Shown here piece after piece: positions 1 to 13,196 of a stretch of 64,000 bases of DNA (positions within the stretch are counted from its first letter, which is position 1; every line of letters begins with the position of its first letter). This DNA comes from Cladochytrium replicatum (taxonomy: Eukaryota > Chytridiomycota > Chytridiomycetes > Cladochytriales > Cladochytriaceae), in assembly GCA_025526935.1 (NCBI GenBank), contig JAHLKD010000015.1:434001-498000 (forward strand), written 5' to 3'. The notes under the pieces were generated by a model, which ran no database searches, had not been told where the DNA came from, and saw only the letters and a program-made list of their open reading frames with translations. Made by a program: the position numbers and the translations under genes.

Positions 1-173
1 GTAAGCCACAAGCAGCACTCTCTCACCACCAACGAAAGTGTATTGCCAGCTTGATTCGATCGATACCATCGCAATAACTGGCTGTTTGGCAGCTCTTGAT
101 CACGACACCACAACTTGAGCTATTCCCGTCCGATGGTTCAAGATTCTTCCAAATCCCTTATAGTGTCCGTGCA

Positions 174-1900
174 ATGAACCATCAAAGCGACTCTCATAAA
201 CACCGATACCGGAGTCCACGCACCAGCTTTGCTGGTGATGACTATTCCTCCCCAATACGATCCAGGACCTACCGCGAACGATCCTGGTCAAGAAGACGAG
301 AGGATTCTTCGACTCGACACCACAGTCGGTCCAGGTATTCACGCAGTCCGTATTACGATTCCGATAGAGACAGAGGGCGACGCTCGCACCACGACAGGGG
401 AAGGAATTCTAGCCGAAGCAGGAGCCGATCGCCACGAAGAAACAGGTCTTCTAGCTATTCTACAAGCGACACGGGATCCAGCAGCTCAAGATCTAGTAGC
501 TCATCGAGTGGATACAGCGCTGGTTCCAGTAGCTCTCGCGGACGACGGAAAAAGGTAAGACTAAGAAATGAAGCAGTCTCATGCTGCTTTGATTTTTACA
601 ATTATTGAAAGATCATTTCGACGGAAAGGATGAAGTGAACGACTGGAGATCGACACGGGACGGTCGGAGGTCGAGGTCACGAAGGCGTCGATCATCGACT
701 GAAAGCGATCGCTCCAGAAGCCCACGGCGTCGACGCTCCGCTGGAAGCCCGCGAGCAGGAGACCAGAACGGAAACTCTTCTAACGCCGACACCAAATCAC
801 CACCGAAACCGAGGAACGACTTGAACGAAGGCGGACGAACCAGTGATATCCCGAAAACGTCAAATTCGAACACAACCGAAAAAATGGACCTAGATTCGTC
901 CATTACGAAAGCACACGCCAATCACGCTCCAGCTCCGTCACTTTCTCATGTTTTGCCACCACTCAGCCTCCCAAATACGGTGAAGGACTTGATCCAAGTC
1001 TTGGATCAGGTCAGCGGATCATCTTCATTGTTAACGCCAACAAGTACTCCACTATTGCAAACCACCAGCTCTGAGCTACAGAAAGACTCGTCGAATCATC
1101 AAATGCCGTCTGGAATGGACAATACGGCTAACAGTGGTTATAACCACTCTCCTCATTCCAGCTCCGCTTCAGCAAACGATAGAACCGACCATCAGCACAA
1201 CGCAATCGTCAGCCATTTATTCGAGCAGAAAGAATCATCAAAAGAACGGTCTCAAAATGAAAGCGAGCCCTCCAACTTGTCGTTCAAGCTTGGAGATGCA
1301 GTTCCAAGCCGAAGAACCTCGTTCCCGCTCCCGAAAAAACCATCCCATCTGGTGTCGAATTCGGTAGAACCTTCAGCAAAAAAGCTTGGGAGTTCTGTAT
1401 CAGCCCACGCGTTTTTCTCACCACCAAAGAAGGCGGAAACAACGAATTCAGCTCAGACGGTACTAAGAGAATCGAAACCGCTGGAAAAACGACAACAAAA
1501 CAAACCAACAAAGCCTGAAAGTTCAGAGAAGCGCGCCAAAACGGAAAATGGAATCCTCAGTTCAACCAAGGCTTTACAGCCAACGGAGACTCCTATCAAC
1601 CAAAATCCTCTTCACTCATCAACATCCAACGCGGGTACTAGAACGTCGTCGGACTTGCCGGCAGCGAGCGGTTTACCACTAACGCAGTTTGCAACTGTAC
1701 CCCGATATGATCCCCGACTGGAGCTGATGGTGACATCGCAATGGGGAAGTAGCGATCTGCTGAGTCTTGCAATCCATGGTCGAAACGGAACTGTTGAAGG
1801 GCTTTACGAGGAGCTGTGCGAAGATGACATCGAAGAGGAAGGAATCGACCACAGGAACTTCGCAAAGGCAGGTTTGGGGGCCCGACACTTTCGCTGGTGA
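174..1900 (+). CDS. RS-domain (SR-like) protein of unknown role
   Basis: Two-exon model. Exon 1 is 174-554 and exon 2 is 629-1900, joined in phase over a 74-bp GTAAGA...AAAG intron, giving about 550 residues. The start is the ATG at 174; the reading frame is open further upstream but without another ATG before the window edge region. Residues 1-170 are packed with Arg-Ser, Ser-Arg and poly-Ser runs (for example SRSRSPRRNRSSSYS), as in splicing-factor RS domains. No RRM domain is visible. The middle is low-complexity Ser/Pro/Asn-rich sequence, and the last 70 residues look more ordered, with an acidic stretch (EELCEDDIEEEGID). RS domains usually act in the nucleus in splicing or mRNA export and are phosphorylated by SR kinases; applying that here is inference. 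The intron position and the family are not confirmed. Confidence 0.6.
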
Positions 1901-4900
1901 ATTTATCGAATGGGAGCCTCACTTATGATCGACACGTCTCAAACCGGAGATTAAAATGCAGTCTAGATGCAAATGGGAGTTTTTATCTGTGAACTAATTT
2001 ATGATGTACTTACAGTTACAAAATGATGCTGAGTATCATTCACGCTCACAACAAAAAGCTCATCCTTCATTTCCAAGTTGATCCCCAAGCCAGGCAACAA
2101 CGTCAGAGCTTAGAGGACTTCAGAACCAGGTTCCTTATTCGCTTTATCACTACCTACGTTGATGCAATGCCGATTGGTTTATGCATCTCATTCGTTACCC
2201 AAACACGATTTATGTTGTTTTGTGACATTTTGTTAACGATATCCCCTACAGAGAGTAATTGAGAGGCTTCATCGGCATGAGCATCGAAGATGGCATTACC
2301 CTAGGTTGCTGTCAGGACGGAAGCATATCAGCTTCCGCAATGATCCTCCATGTCCTCCTTTCATCACGCACCGTAAACTCTCTGGAATTCAAAATAGACA
2401 GTGGTTGTGCCTTCAAAAAGTCCAACACTGGCGTCCCAATCTGTATGGATCGAATCTTCATCCAAACCCCGCAGATCACTCACAGACAAGTTTGCGACAA
2501 TGTTGCGATCACCCTCGTGCTCAACGACGGCAACACACGAAGTGCGATGCATGTACATGGTTCAAAACCAGCCATGGCGGAGCGGTCCGGTGTGACTTTG
2601 ACGAGGAAGGTGGCGATCGACGGTGGAAACTGGCAGAACCGGATCCATTGACTGTTATGACGTGCGGCTTCCATCACGACGTTTGCTGGAGTGGACCTGA
2701 TGGATTCCACTTGTTTTTGGGCTTCAACAAAACTTTAGATGTTTCTGAAACACAACTCACGAGCGATATCAGAAAGCGAGATCAGAGTAACCTATAATTT
2801 AGCGCTTCAATCAAAACATGGTGTAAAAGGTTCCGACCTGGCACCGTGAGCGACAGCAGATCCCAAATCGTTGTTTCTTTTCCGTCAGATCCTGTTGTCC
2901 GAATGTAGCGCACAGTGGAAGACTACGAGCTCGCGCCAAGCATGTCCTTGAGCGGACTTCCAAGCAACCTAGGTTCAGATACTTTGCTTGATAAGTGAGC
3001 CCGATGGTGTGGTCGAAGTGCGCGGTCAGAGCCTCTGTTTCTTTCTCGGTGTCCTTGTGCAGCTCGTCCGTTTCAACTGTCGAAAAGGTCCACAAATGAG
3101 ATCCAGATCATCTTTGCTGACTTGCTTGGCAGGACATTTTGGACTTTTTATGTTCATGCCCAAACGAGTTTGTCTCCCACACTTAAAGCTCACTTGAAAT
3201 TGCAGCGGTCAATCAGACGCTGACGTAAACAATGAGCTCAATAAAGCAAACAGGCTTGTAAGGTTTATTTGACCACAAATCAACCTTCAGTGGCCCTCCG
3301 CGTTCTCATTCTCGTCCTGCATTTTGCACTGATTTGGATTTGCGCAGAGGTCCTTCTTGGCAATGAGATCCAGAGACTATGAAAGGCAAGATTCACAAAT
3401 TGACGTAAAGCTCTTGGCTGGTCCTTACCTCTCGGACGAGGATGGAGATCGACTCTTCAGGTGCACGGTCGGCTTTCACAGCTGCCTCCGAGATCGAAGC
3501 GGCTTCATTCCAACCTGTGAAAAGTTGTTCATTCAGAGAATACAATCAAAGAACAGAAAACCAAAGACTTCTACCCTCTGCGTTCGAAATCACTTGGACA
3601 ACATCGCCCTCCAATGTTTTCTTCTTCTCGCGATCCAAGATGTCAGGATCTGTGTCATTAACCCGGTATTTAAGAATCGGCTCCTTTGGTTGGGAGGTAC
3701 AGCAAGCCGAAGGAAAAATCCACGCTTCAGCATTGTGAATGGAGCGCAGCTCAAGTTAAGACAGCTATATCCAGAAAACCATGTCTCCCTGTAAACTCGT
3801 TTCGTTAGTCAGTTGGTTTTGACCATTTCGTTAGTTATATTACTATATTTGGACTAATGTGCGACCTCAACTTTCACCGCGTTTGTTTCTATGTCTGCAA
3901 TTCAATATCAGAAGTTGCCAACAATCACCTCCCATACCCGAGATAGCGAACCTTGCTGACTTTGATGGCACACTGGCCCTGCATAATCTGAGTCTTGCAT
4001 TTTTCCTTTCTATGCCGGTGAAACTGGGAAACGAACTTGCACCGAAAGCAAAAAGAGCAGAGAACCTGTGCGGAGGAGTGTCTCAAGATGGCTCTCTTGA
4101 AAACGGGCAGCCACAGAGGCAATTTGTGTATGAGCTTGGAGCACCAAGATTCCAGTTCAGATTGGTCAGGTATTCTGATTGAATTGTGGTTCAAAAGCTA
4201 AAAGCTTATTCAACAACGCTGCTCATTCCCCACTCTATAGATTAGGCGGTGTGGTTGTCGATGCCATCCGAGAACCTCAAAAGCCTCCCATTCACTTCAT
4301 CGGTAGGCAAGACCTTATGCCTTGAACGGCTCAGCCATAAACGATCAAATGATAGCACGGGAGTAATCGCAATCGCAAATTCTCGTCGCTGGTTCTGGAT
4401 GCGAAAGTTGGAAGCACAATTCATGTGGTGGGCCAAGTTTGCGAGGGAGCTCGAGGTCAACCGAAGTAGGAAGCCGATGGATTTTTTTCATGGTATTCAA
4501 AACATCTCACTCATCGTACCCAGCGTTATTAATGTCTTCATCTAGCAAGGCTTGAGAATTCTTGCACGAGAGGTGCAAATCTTTAAGTAAGTTATACAAC
4601 AGAGTATTATTTCTCGGATTGGTTTCGGTCAGTATCAACGTCGCACAATTCAAATCAATCTCTTGGATCTCGGCAGCGTCAAACTCCATACATACGGGGT
4701 TACATTAATCATTCCTCGTCCAACCAAGAACCATGCAGAAGTGATCAAATTTCAAGCCCCACGCTCTTCAGTCAACCTCCCGAATTCACCATCAGCGCCT
4801 TTGAAAGGACGAGGAGATGGATTAAATGCAGGCAAATTGGGACTAAAACGATACACAAAGCAATTAAAAAACTCCGATGAAGCAAGCTTTGTCGAATCAC
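1901..4900. other. Gene-poor stretch, no supportable gene
   Basis: Short open frames occur on both strands, but none shows a recognisable domain, a sustained coding frame or a chain of phase-compatible exons. Some plus-strand frames around 2250-2790 and 4200-4550 read like protein for 30-60 residues and then hit stops, which would fit decayed exons. I could not assign them to any family. Confidence 0.4.
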
Positions 4901-4910
4901 TCTAGTCTCG

Positions 4911-5340
4911 ATGATTGCTATCCACCGCAGACTAAACCTATGGCTATCTTCAATTCAGAGAACTATTGGAAGAACGGGGAAGGTCAAAATCATACTCAGA
5001 ATGAAGCAAGATGACAATGACATGGCCTTCATTTTTGAAGTTAAAGAAGGTTCAGCTGGCTCCGATTTTATCGCTGACGGTCAAGATAAAGCTGTGACTA
5101 GCATGAGCGACGACATCTCGAACAACATATGTTCAGCGCTCTCAAATGCTGGCTCGATGACATTGCCGGAATTACTTCAACAATTTCCTGACTGCTCCCA
5201 GAAGATCTGAAGAAGGCAATCACTTCGGTATGTATTTTGAACAATAAGGAGACCTAATCCTTGACTGCGTTGCCTTTTGTTTCTGCAGCTTGCTCTTGGT
5301 GGAATGGTTCACGAAAGCAGCAACCGCCGCATCTTTGTTA
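4911..5340 (+). pseudogene. Possible decayed gene end with winged-helix-like sequence
   Basis: A frame from about 4980 to 5200 reads through a helical stretch (DISNNICSALSNAGSM, then TLPELLQQFPDCS) and breaks at 5198-5201. One missing C in the CCC run there would continue it as PEDLKKAITS up to a good donor at 5229. A 60-bp intron ending in CTGCAG then joins in phase to LALGGMVHESSNRRIFVI and a stop near 5342. The combined 70 residues resemble a small winged-helix fold, but I cannot name the protein. The single-base break could be a true frameshift or a sequence error. The 5' part is not resolved. Confidence 0.3.
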
Positions 5341-5478
5341 TTTAACATTTCACAGACAATAGGTAATGTTGAGCGTTTTTGTTCAGCTCCTACGGAACAT
5401 GAAGATGGAGATAGGGAAACGGATCGACCTGCAAATCTGTTCCTATCGACCAACTTGAATGTACACCAGTGCTGTTAA

Positions 5479-7708
5479 GCATCACGAACCCCAAATCAAA
5501 CTTTTACGATGCTAAAACACTGATTATCGGATATGCTATCTGGAGCGGGCTGTTTTTTTTTGTGTTTTCACTTCCTTAAATGCAAATAAAATCGAAAGAG
5601 CTACCCAGCTGCAATGCTTCACCCTCGTGCAAAGCGCTTTCAGCCATAGAAAATTAACCTGAATATCCTTCCACAAAACCAAGCCTACCCAGACCTCAAC
5701 AAAAGGGAAGCAGAGATTAAATTGTACGGTGCTCCCAAAAGAAACCAAAACGAAGAAAGGAAGAAAATGGTAAGACGGAAGAAAGGGCCACGATTTTGTC
5801 ACAAGAAAGCTACGACGAAACAGTGAAAAGGGCAATAAACCTTTGCAATGGCTGGGAAGCTATTTAACCAATACCATGTGCATGAACCGGCAATTAGATC
5901 GATGCCGTTTGAAGGAAAAACTACAAGAGCTACTGCGATCAAAAAAACTATTTTCTAAAACTATGATGAGGAATACTAAGAAGGAAACTTGGGAAACAGA
6001 AAACCAAACCCGTCGTTCAAACGCAAATAAGAGGTAAAAAAAGGAACGACTGGTAACCTTCACCAATAATATCACTCTAAAGAACAGGGGTAAACTGGTT
6101 CCCACACCACCTGTCAAAAGTGAACTTGGTCCAGACCTGTTCTAGACCCCACCCCTGCACCAGACCGATCAGTCGTCATCCGTCAAGCAAAAGCAAAAGA
6201 CAGAAACCGTGCCACCATCGCCGCAACCGAAGGATTCAAATAGGCGACGAAATCCCTCCCGCCGTCAAACCCACCACAGCAGCAGAAGCCCCAGAATGAA
6301 ACATCAATATTCTCTCTCTCCCGCAGAATGCTCTTTCCACAGTTCGAGTCCTCCTTAAGAGCCCAGAAATAACGAGACATTAAAAGTTGCAGCGCAAGGA
6401 ATTGTTTTAAAAAACTTCGTACTGCAGGAAGATTGAATCGGAGGAGAATGGATAAAAACGGAAGATTTCCAGTTCAACAAAGGGGTTCTTTCTTGCGCCG
6501 AAGATACTGCATTCATTCAAAACCAACCAAGATTGACCAATGGTTTCCAGCGAGAAGTTTTGATAAGCAGTAAAAATGGTCTAATCGATGTGCACAAATG
6601 AAAGATGGAAGATAGTTGGGAACAAAAACCAAAACGAAGCAAAATACACGCACGGCAAAATGGAAAAATACTTGGGGAGAGAAAACGTTGGGAAAAAGGA
6701 AGAAAATTGAAACCAAACACGCAAAATAAAGCAAAAAAAGCAAAACTGACAGTAAACCAAAACATACCGCCAACCATCCTGCTCCGCCCACCACCCATGT
6801 TTGTATGTAGCCCAACCCGCCGCCTCCACGACTACCCATACCACCAAATCGCCGCATCTAACCCTATCTCGAGACCACCGTGACCTCAAACAAACGACCA
6901 CCCCACTCAATACACATGGCCCCGTAAGCGGGCCGCTCATGTCGTATTTCTCCACGTCGTCCATCTCCCTGTCAGATTCTCGTAATGCGTATCCATAAAT
7001 GTTGTTTCCGTTTACAAAAGTGTCCCGGTCGTATAAAATTGAGTGGTGGTGATGCGTATGTGCACGGTTGTTCTCGAAAAAGGAATAATTCGTCAAATAC
7101 CAACTCTCTGAAATATGTACAGAAAGGGGCGGTGCGAAATTGGGGCAAAAAAAGAAGAAAACCGAGGGCGGAAAAAGTCTTCGCTCAGGGTGGAAAAATC
7201 GCAAAAAAATTACGAAACAACCGTCTTCCCACCAACATAGAAAAGCAAAAGGCACATAAAAAGGAACCAAGGTAAATGTGTGCGTGTGTTCGAATAGAGA
7301 AAAAAGGTGCAAAAATGAGGAGCTTCAGCTACCTTCCAAATGGGGAATCGACAAAGCACCAGCAGCACCAGTCATTAAACCAAAGCAATGCCCCAATGGC
7401 ACCAAGCCCTTCATAGTATATGTGTGTACGTAGCAGCTCATCCACACAGGAACTGCCCGTCAAAAACTTCCTCTGGAGTCGAATCGCCTTCTCCGGGAAG
7501 TGCAAAAACGGTTCCACAAATAAATATAAAAATAACCGTCCAAATAGGGCCAGATTCAGACGGTAGCAGAACTGTAACGGAAAAAGACTAACTGGCATCA
7601 TCCTGTGCGGTAACAACCACACTGGAAGACAAAAAATGGTCGAGTAAGGACACTGCAAAATGTGATGTGCAAAGATGGAACTGGCATCAGAGTTGCAGCA
7701 CTGACCCA
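5479..7708. other. Low-complexity flank without a clear gene
   Basis: The plus strand is A-rich and poor in T (runs such as AAAAAGAAGAAAA), so the minus strand is pyrimidine-rich. The long minus-strand frame at 6581-7312 is Phe/Leu/Cys-rich and fits compositional bias better than a gene. The region lies just downstream of the minus-strand gene ending at 7709 and may hold its 3' untranslated region; that is inference. No RNA gene was recognised. Confidence 0.35.
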
Positions 7709-10700
7709 TCAGTGACCCTGCGGCGGGAAGAACTGAGGCTGCGACTCCGCGTCCGCGGCGTAATAGACTATATCAGGAGTCGGCATCGCCTGCACGAGCA
7801 TGTAGGAGCCAGTGACAGGGGTAACCATGATCGGGGTAGCGGCGTTGGGCAATGACGAAGGTCCCGATTGTGAACCAGAAATCGACATCTTGTGAATACG
7901 CTCGTTGAGGCGTCCGTTTGCCTGACGCTGTATGGCATCTTTCAGTTCCACCGTCAATGAGTTCCAGTCCGCATCCTGAAGTACTGGGAGGGAGTAAGCC
8001 AGGCTTGGATCATTCTGCATGTGTTCAATCAGATTAGATTAGCTTTGGCAAGAACAGGAACATAACACTTTGTACAAACCTTTTGCGTTTTCTCGACCAC
8101 ACTTCGCAAGATTTCTGCAAACGACCCGCTTTGGGATTCCTCTATGGCGGACGCTACATCGTCTACCGCAGATACATTGTGTTTGCTGGGGTTCGAAAAC
8201 AATCGCTTCCTGAGTCCATTCTGACTACTGCTTGATTTCGATTGTGGGGACGCTGGCTCATGGTGGCACGTGCATGTCGCTGCTGATATCGCCCCGGGTA
8301 GGAGTGTCCCTGAAGCATGAGAGCAGTGGATGTGGATGGTCTGGTGCACCATGTGAGCCGTCTGGATGTGAGAAGTTGCCGTTGTGATGTTTTGAGCTGT
8401 CCCTGCAATGATCTGGTTTTGCAAATTAGATGGAGCAAGCATCATCGGTCCTGCGGGAACCATTCCCATGAAACTCGGGTTCACCATCCCATGGTTGAAC
8501 TCGTGAGGGAAAGTCTGGCTGACTACCATGTTGTTGTAGCTGGTAGTCATGTTCGCGTTCGAGAAACTAGCCACGGGGACCTGAACAGGGAACAAAGTGG
8601 CATTCATAGTTGGTGGAGCGACAGGCACGAGTTGAGCTGTACTCGGACTAATCGGAAGTCCGAGTCCAACTGCCTCCGGGATGGGCGTTCCGCGCAAAGT
8701 GTGGTCCGAAAACGACGGAGTTGGTGTTTCCCGTGCTTTCAGAATGAGCTCTTCTCGAACCGTGGCCGTGTCTTGATCTAAGTATGCCGGTGTCATCTCA
8801 CGAACATCTTTTCCCAAAGGTATGTGCTTGGCGGTTGAAAACGACCCCGCCGGCATCGCCCCTTCATTCGTCCGATGCTTCTTCCGGAACCTGCTGAAGA
8901 TGCTTCCAGTTGGTGACGATTCCCCAGGCGAGTCGGAGTCCAAGATCAAATCTTGATCTCTTGGTTGCCAATCAACAGTGTGATTGCGCAACTTTCCTGA
9001 AGTGCGACTTGACATCGTTGACCTTTGCAATGTCGGATTCGACCCAGTTGAAATTGTTGATTCGGACAGGCGCCGAATTGCGGCATATCTGACTCGAAGC
9101 TGCTCAGAGTCGACTGACTCATGCTTCTTGTGAGATTCGGTCTTGTGTCTGCGGAGTGAGGGTGGGCTTTTCTCCGTGTCCGTTGATGAGAGACGGCGTT
9201 CCGAATGCTCTGAGCGATCAGTTGTGTGCCGGCGTGGAATAGTCCATTCAACAGAACCTGTTGACAAGGACAGCGTGGACGCACGACGGGAGGGGGTAAG
9301 TTCGAGCTGTTGTGAGATGGAGTTTGCAATTTCTCTGCCGTATGAGCTTTCGACAGAGGTAACGCGGCTCGAAGCCGTCGACAAGAATGGCGTTAATGAG
9401 GTATTGACAGGAGGCACTCTTTGCTCAATGAGGGAAGTTAACGATCGGCTCTTGTTCGCGATGAGGTTTGGATAAACAGTCTTCGGTTTAACGTATTCTC
9501 CTGAACAGAAGATTTGGTCAAACGAAAATCGAAAGATGGATACATCAATGCGTACCATCGAACTGGCCGTCGTCATGTTCGATGCCTGCCTTGCTTTGCT
9601 TATGAGGTGAGTAGATGGTACTTGAAGAGTCCTGGGCGTCGTCTTCCGAGTACTCATCGTCGTCATCGTAATCATCGTTATCGTCATCGTCGTCGTCGTC
9701 CTCCGCGTAGCTGAGCCGACTGCTATTCCGATGCACATCATCCAACCAGGGATCACGGCCCGTTCCGGGCTCCTTTCCCGGTGGCGGTGGCGTTGGAGCG
9801 GCGGAACCGACTCGCCAATGAAGGAGTGACTGAAATAATCCAGCCTTCGGTTTCTTCTCTTCATGGGCAGCACCGGGAATGGGAGACGGTGAAGGGGTCA
9901 ATGGAAGGTGTGTAGTTGAGAACCAGCGATGACGGGCAAGCGTTGCCTTTGCCAAAGGCTCGGGAGTGGGAGTTGCGGAACGTGACGCCGGAGAATTCTT
10001 GTCCCCAAGTCCGAAGATGCGCAAAATCGACATTTTGCGCGCAGGAGGTCGATTTTGCGCATCGTCCGTAGACTTCCTGAGTGAAACCGCTGAGAAGAAA
10101 CGTGTACGACGGTTGGCATTCAGATGGAAGCTCTCGTTCAAGTCACGGGAAGATGGAGAGAATGGCTCGTCATTGGTTAGCTCATGATGGCCATTCTCTG
10201 GCTTGTCTGGGCGATTAAGAGAGCTGTGGGGCGAGAAGTGTGCTGGTGTGGACAATGACCGATCTCTTGACGAGAAACGAGCTGGAACTTTACGCTATGT
10301 TAATGACGAAACGGTTACAATTTGTGCTTCACTCACCAAAGCTTTCACGGTCACCCGGATGTGCAAATTCGGGATCTGGAACTTGTTCCAGCACTTCTTT
10401 CATAAACTCGAATGCAGCTGATGGTGTTCTAGCACGGCTGCTCGCTGAGTTGAACGTACGAAGAGCCGCCGTCGTTCCAGAAGATCCCGAAGACCTGCTC
10501 TTGTCAGTCAGCTCCGGAGTTGAGGGTGGTGTCCCGTGCAGACGTTGGCTTTCGGACAGCAATTGATCGAATGTTGTTAGGCTAGTGCGTTCGATAGGGG
10601 GAAGTTGTGGGGGAGAAGATCCCGGCGTTGGGGAATTTGCGGCTCTCGTGAATGCTTCGATGGCCCTTTCAGGATCTTCCGACTTCAGCGCTTGCTGAAC

Positions 10701-11336
10701 TTCCTCAGACTCGTATCGAGCTTGCCGAAGCGGATCTTGGAACATGGTGTCACGATTCTTCTTATTGAATGGAGACGTGAACTGTCTCCGTTTAATTGAT
10801 GGGGAATGGGAAAGGGTTGTTGCTGGTGGTGTTGCGGACCGAGATAGTGTGGAATTTCCAACTGGTTGTTGTTGTGTATTGAACCAGCGAGGAGTCTCAA
10901 AGGATATTTTGCGAGGTGCACCTCCTTGGATCTGAAGGCGACCTTTCGCAGGGAGAGACGCAGTACGAGTGAGGGACGGTGCTGGTGGTAGGGGGGAGGT
11001 GCTCCCTTGCTCACCCGGATTGCTATTGACAAGTAATGAAGAGTCATTGTGAGCGAATTCAGCGGGATGAAACTGTATAGAATTTGTTGGAGAGGGCATG
11101 TCGGGAGTATATGGTTGAACTGGAGAGCTTTGGATGGATGAGGATTGGTGCTCTCGTATGACTAATGAGCCGCTACTGCTTCTGCTGGTGTTGCTCTGGC
11201 GGTTAAGGATGTTGTTTGCTGCATAGTAGTCGATCTCTGCAGCATCAGGTTTGGACGTAGCCGTATCGATGGCGACTGATAGTGGTGACACCATGGCGGT
11301 TGTATGGGGGGAGGTAACGTCTGAAGGAGTCTGCAT
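7709..11336 (-). CDS. Large disordered Ser/Pro-rich protein, function unknown
   Basis: Four exons read on the minus strand: 11336-10337, 10281-9556, 9500-8080 and 8014-7709. All junctions keep phase across introns of 55, 55 and 65 bp. The product is about 1,150 residues and almost wholly low complexity: Ser/Thr/Pro-rich, with many SP and TP sites, RSxSxP-type basophilic sites, and an acidic run of about 20 mostly Asp residues encoded near 9650-9710. A more ordered, His/Cys-containing patch (IHIHCSHASG...TCTCHHE) lies near 8250-8340. The last 100 residues contain a predicted helix around DWNSLTVELKDAIQRQ. I chose the first in-frame ATG at 11336, but the frame stays open to about 11460, so an upstream exon is possible. 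Such profiles suit a phosphoregulated scaffold; no family is recognised. Confidence 0.6.
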
Positions 11337-11459
11337 GGGGCAGGAAAGGGGAGAAGGTGCCGACTCAACGTACGAGTTTGGTACCCAGTTTGGCTTTGGC
11401 AGAGGCCACCGACCGTCAGTAATATGAAGGAGCGGATTGAGCCAAGAATGGGAAAACAA

Positions 11460-12320
11460 AAAAACCCGAGCGGGGATGGGGGCGGTGTGGATAAGTTGGT
11501 TGAAGAGGTTGACGGAATCACCCAGGGAAGTTTGACGGGATCACACCCGGATCACAGATTAAAATTTGAGGGCGATGTAAATGGCAGCGGACGCACTCCA
11601 GGAGATAGCAAAGCTAGGGTACTGAAACAGCATTATTATACTGCTAGCATGGGAGGCTGGGGAGTGCTGTTTCGGTAACTGAGCACATGCTTAACATATT
11701 CAACTCCGTGTGGTTGTGCAAACTGACAGTGTGTAGTTTGCAATGCAAAGAAGATTCGATGTTATTCTGTTATTCGGACATTCTCAACGACCCCATTTTC
11801 GGCAAACAGCCAGATCGCGATTATCTTTTTAATTGCTAGGCAGACCTCTGCTGTTGTAGCCTATGCGGACCCTGCAGACACACTTGGCAATCCGTCTTCC
11901 TGAGCTCCATTTCCCATTAGAAATGAACGTGCCACGATGTGCCATCCTGAAACAAGAGGCGAAACCAATTTACCCTCGGCTCATAATCCGTCAAAACACG
12001 ATCACGTGTGCACGCGTCGGTTGAGTCTCTATCAGACGTGCGTATAAGCATTAATAAACAAACACATCTGTGTGGAAACCGCATTTTCGCTTATTCGTGG
12101 CACCTCTAGATCAACAAAGAAATTTACTCAGTTTGTGGGTGCCTCCATGTACTCCTCGATCTCGGGACTATTCTTTTCTTGTTGTTCAGTTGGAACTGGT
12201 TGAATAGGGTCTGCACGAGTCAAATCGAGTCAAATATTTTGCTATTTTTTTACTCATGACCATTTGTGGCCTCCTTTGATTTGACTCGCTATTCAAATGC
12301 CAGACTTTCCATTTGACTCG
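11460..12320. other. Intergenic, nothing recognised
   Basis: No frame longer than about 85 codons and no domain-like sequence. AT content rises towards 12200, where the mobile-DNA island begins. Confidence 0.4.
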
Positions 12321-12325
12321 CCGAA

Positions 12326-12422
12326 TATATGATATGTGATCCCTTAGGACACTCATCCAATGCTTTACAAATATTTGATATGCGATCCTGTAGGACACTC
12401 ATCCAATGCTTCACAAATATTT
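12326..12422. repeat. Two-copy direct repeat of about 49 bp
   Basis: A unit containing GGACACTCATCCAATGCTT followed by ACAAATATTTGAT occurs twice head-to-tail with few differences (TGATCCCTTAGG versus CGATCCTGTAGG). It lies in AT-rich DNA at the left margin of the transposon island. Confidence 0.7.
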
Positions 12423-12504
12423 GATTAGCCTGAATCTATTTGACAAATAGATATTTGCCTAGTTGATTTGTCAAGTATGTGCAGAATGTTTGCTATTCGC
12501 CAAA

Positions 12505-12835
12505 TAGAGATCACTCAAGTACCGTCAATGAGTTAAGAAAGTATCTGGGTGGACAGAATCTTATTGCTAGTAACATTGGTAGAGAGGTTAGTTGTACTTG
12601 ATAGAGATCACTGAAGTACCGTCAATGAGTTGAGAAAGTGGCCGGGTGGACAGAATCCTGTTGCTAGTAACATTGATAGAGAGGTTAGTTGTATTGGATA
12701 GAGATCACTCAAGTACCGTGTCCGGGTGGACAGAATCCTATTGCTAGTAGTATTTGTAGAGAGGTTAGCTGTACCTGATAGAGATTACTGAAGTACCGTC
12801 AATGAGTTGAGAAAGTGTCTGGGTGGACAGGAAAT
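12505..12835 (-). repeat. 97-bp satellite array, block 1
   Basis: About three and a half copies of the 97-bp unit that recurs through the island. The copies carry the core GTACCGTCAATGAGTT followed by GAGAAAGTGTC and GGGTGGACAGAATC. One copy is shortened, running from ACCGTG straight to TCCGGGTGG. Strand is given relative to the block at 18025-18880, taken as plus. The block leads directly into a terminal sequence shared with 22150-22454, so it looks like the right end of a second, otherwise missing element. Confidence 0.85.
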
Positions 12836-13132
12836 ACATCCTCGATGTCTGTTGTGATGCAAATTGTTTGATACATACAAAACTTCTATTGCGTCTTCTT
12901 GGAAAGTGTCCGCGTGGACAGAAAGAACAATTGCTTCGTTTTAGCTTCCCTATCACATCGGGTTTTACCCAGGTCTGATTCTCGACCCGAGAAGGGTTTT
13001 CCTACTTGACCCGAGACCCGACCCGGATCCGACCCAAAAATTTTTCATGAAAACCCAGCAATCGGGTTGGGTTAGTTTGGTCAATGGACCCGGACCTGAC
13101 CCGAAAGACCCTAAAAACCCGCCGATCCTTAA
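12836..13132. mobile_element. Solo right end of a hAT-like element
   Basis: This stretch matches 22150-22454 almost base for base. It shares the TTTGATACATACAAAACTT region, GTCCGCGTGGACAGAAAGAA, a segment dense in ACCCG/GGGTC motifs from about 12956, and the terminus CCGCCGATCCTTAA ending at 13132. No transposase lies to its left, so I read it as a truncated relic of the same family as the element at 15622-22454. Confidence 0.7.
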
Positions 13133-13196
13133 CCATTATAGTTGGCCTTGTATCAAGTGCAACTCACGAACTGTTGTGGTTGACCGGAAAACCGAT

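Noticed and set aside
2306-2797. A 163-codon plus-strand frame with several Cys and His
   Set aside because: Considered as a zinc-binding gene, but the spacing fits no known finger and neighbouring frames look equally protein-like; no exon partners were found.
4242-4460. OB-fold (RPA- or Stn1-like) protein
   Set aside because: STIHVVGQVCEGARGQP on the plus strand recalls an OB-fold strand, and a winged-helix-like tail lies downstream, but I could not connect them in frame and no diagnostic motif was found.
6581-7312. A 243-codon minus-strand frame rich in Phe, Cys and Leu
   Set aside because: The composition follows the A-rich plus strand; no conserved motif and no supporting splice or start context.
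8317-8781. A 154-codon plus-strand frame
   Set aside because: Shadow of the minus-strand disordered protein, whose exons join in phase across the region.
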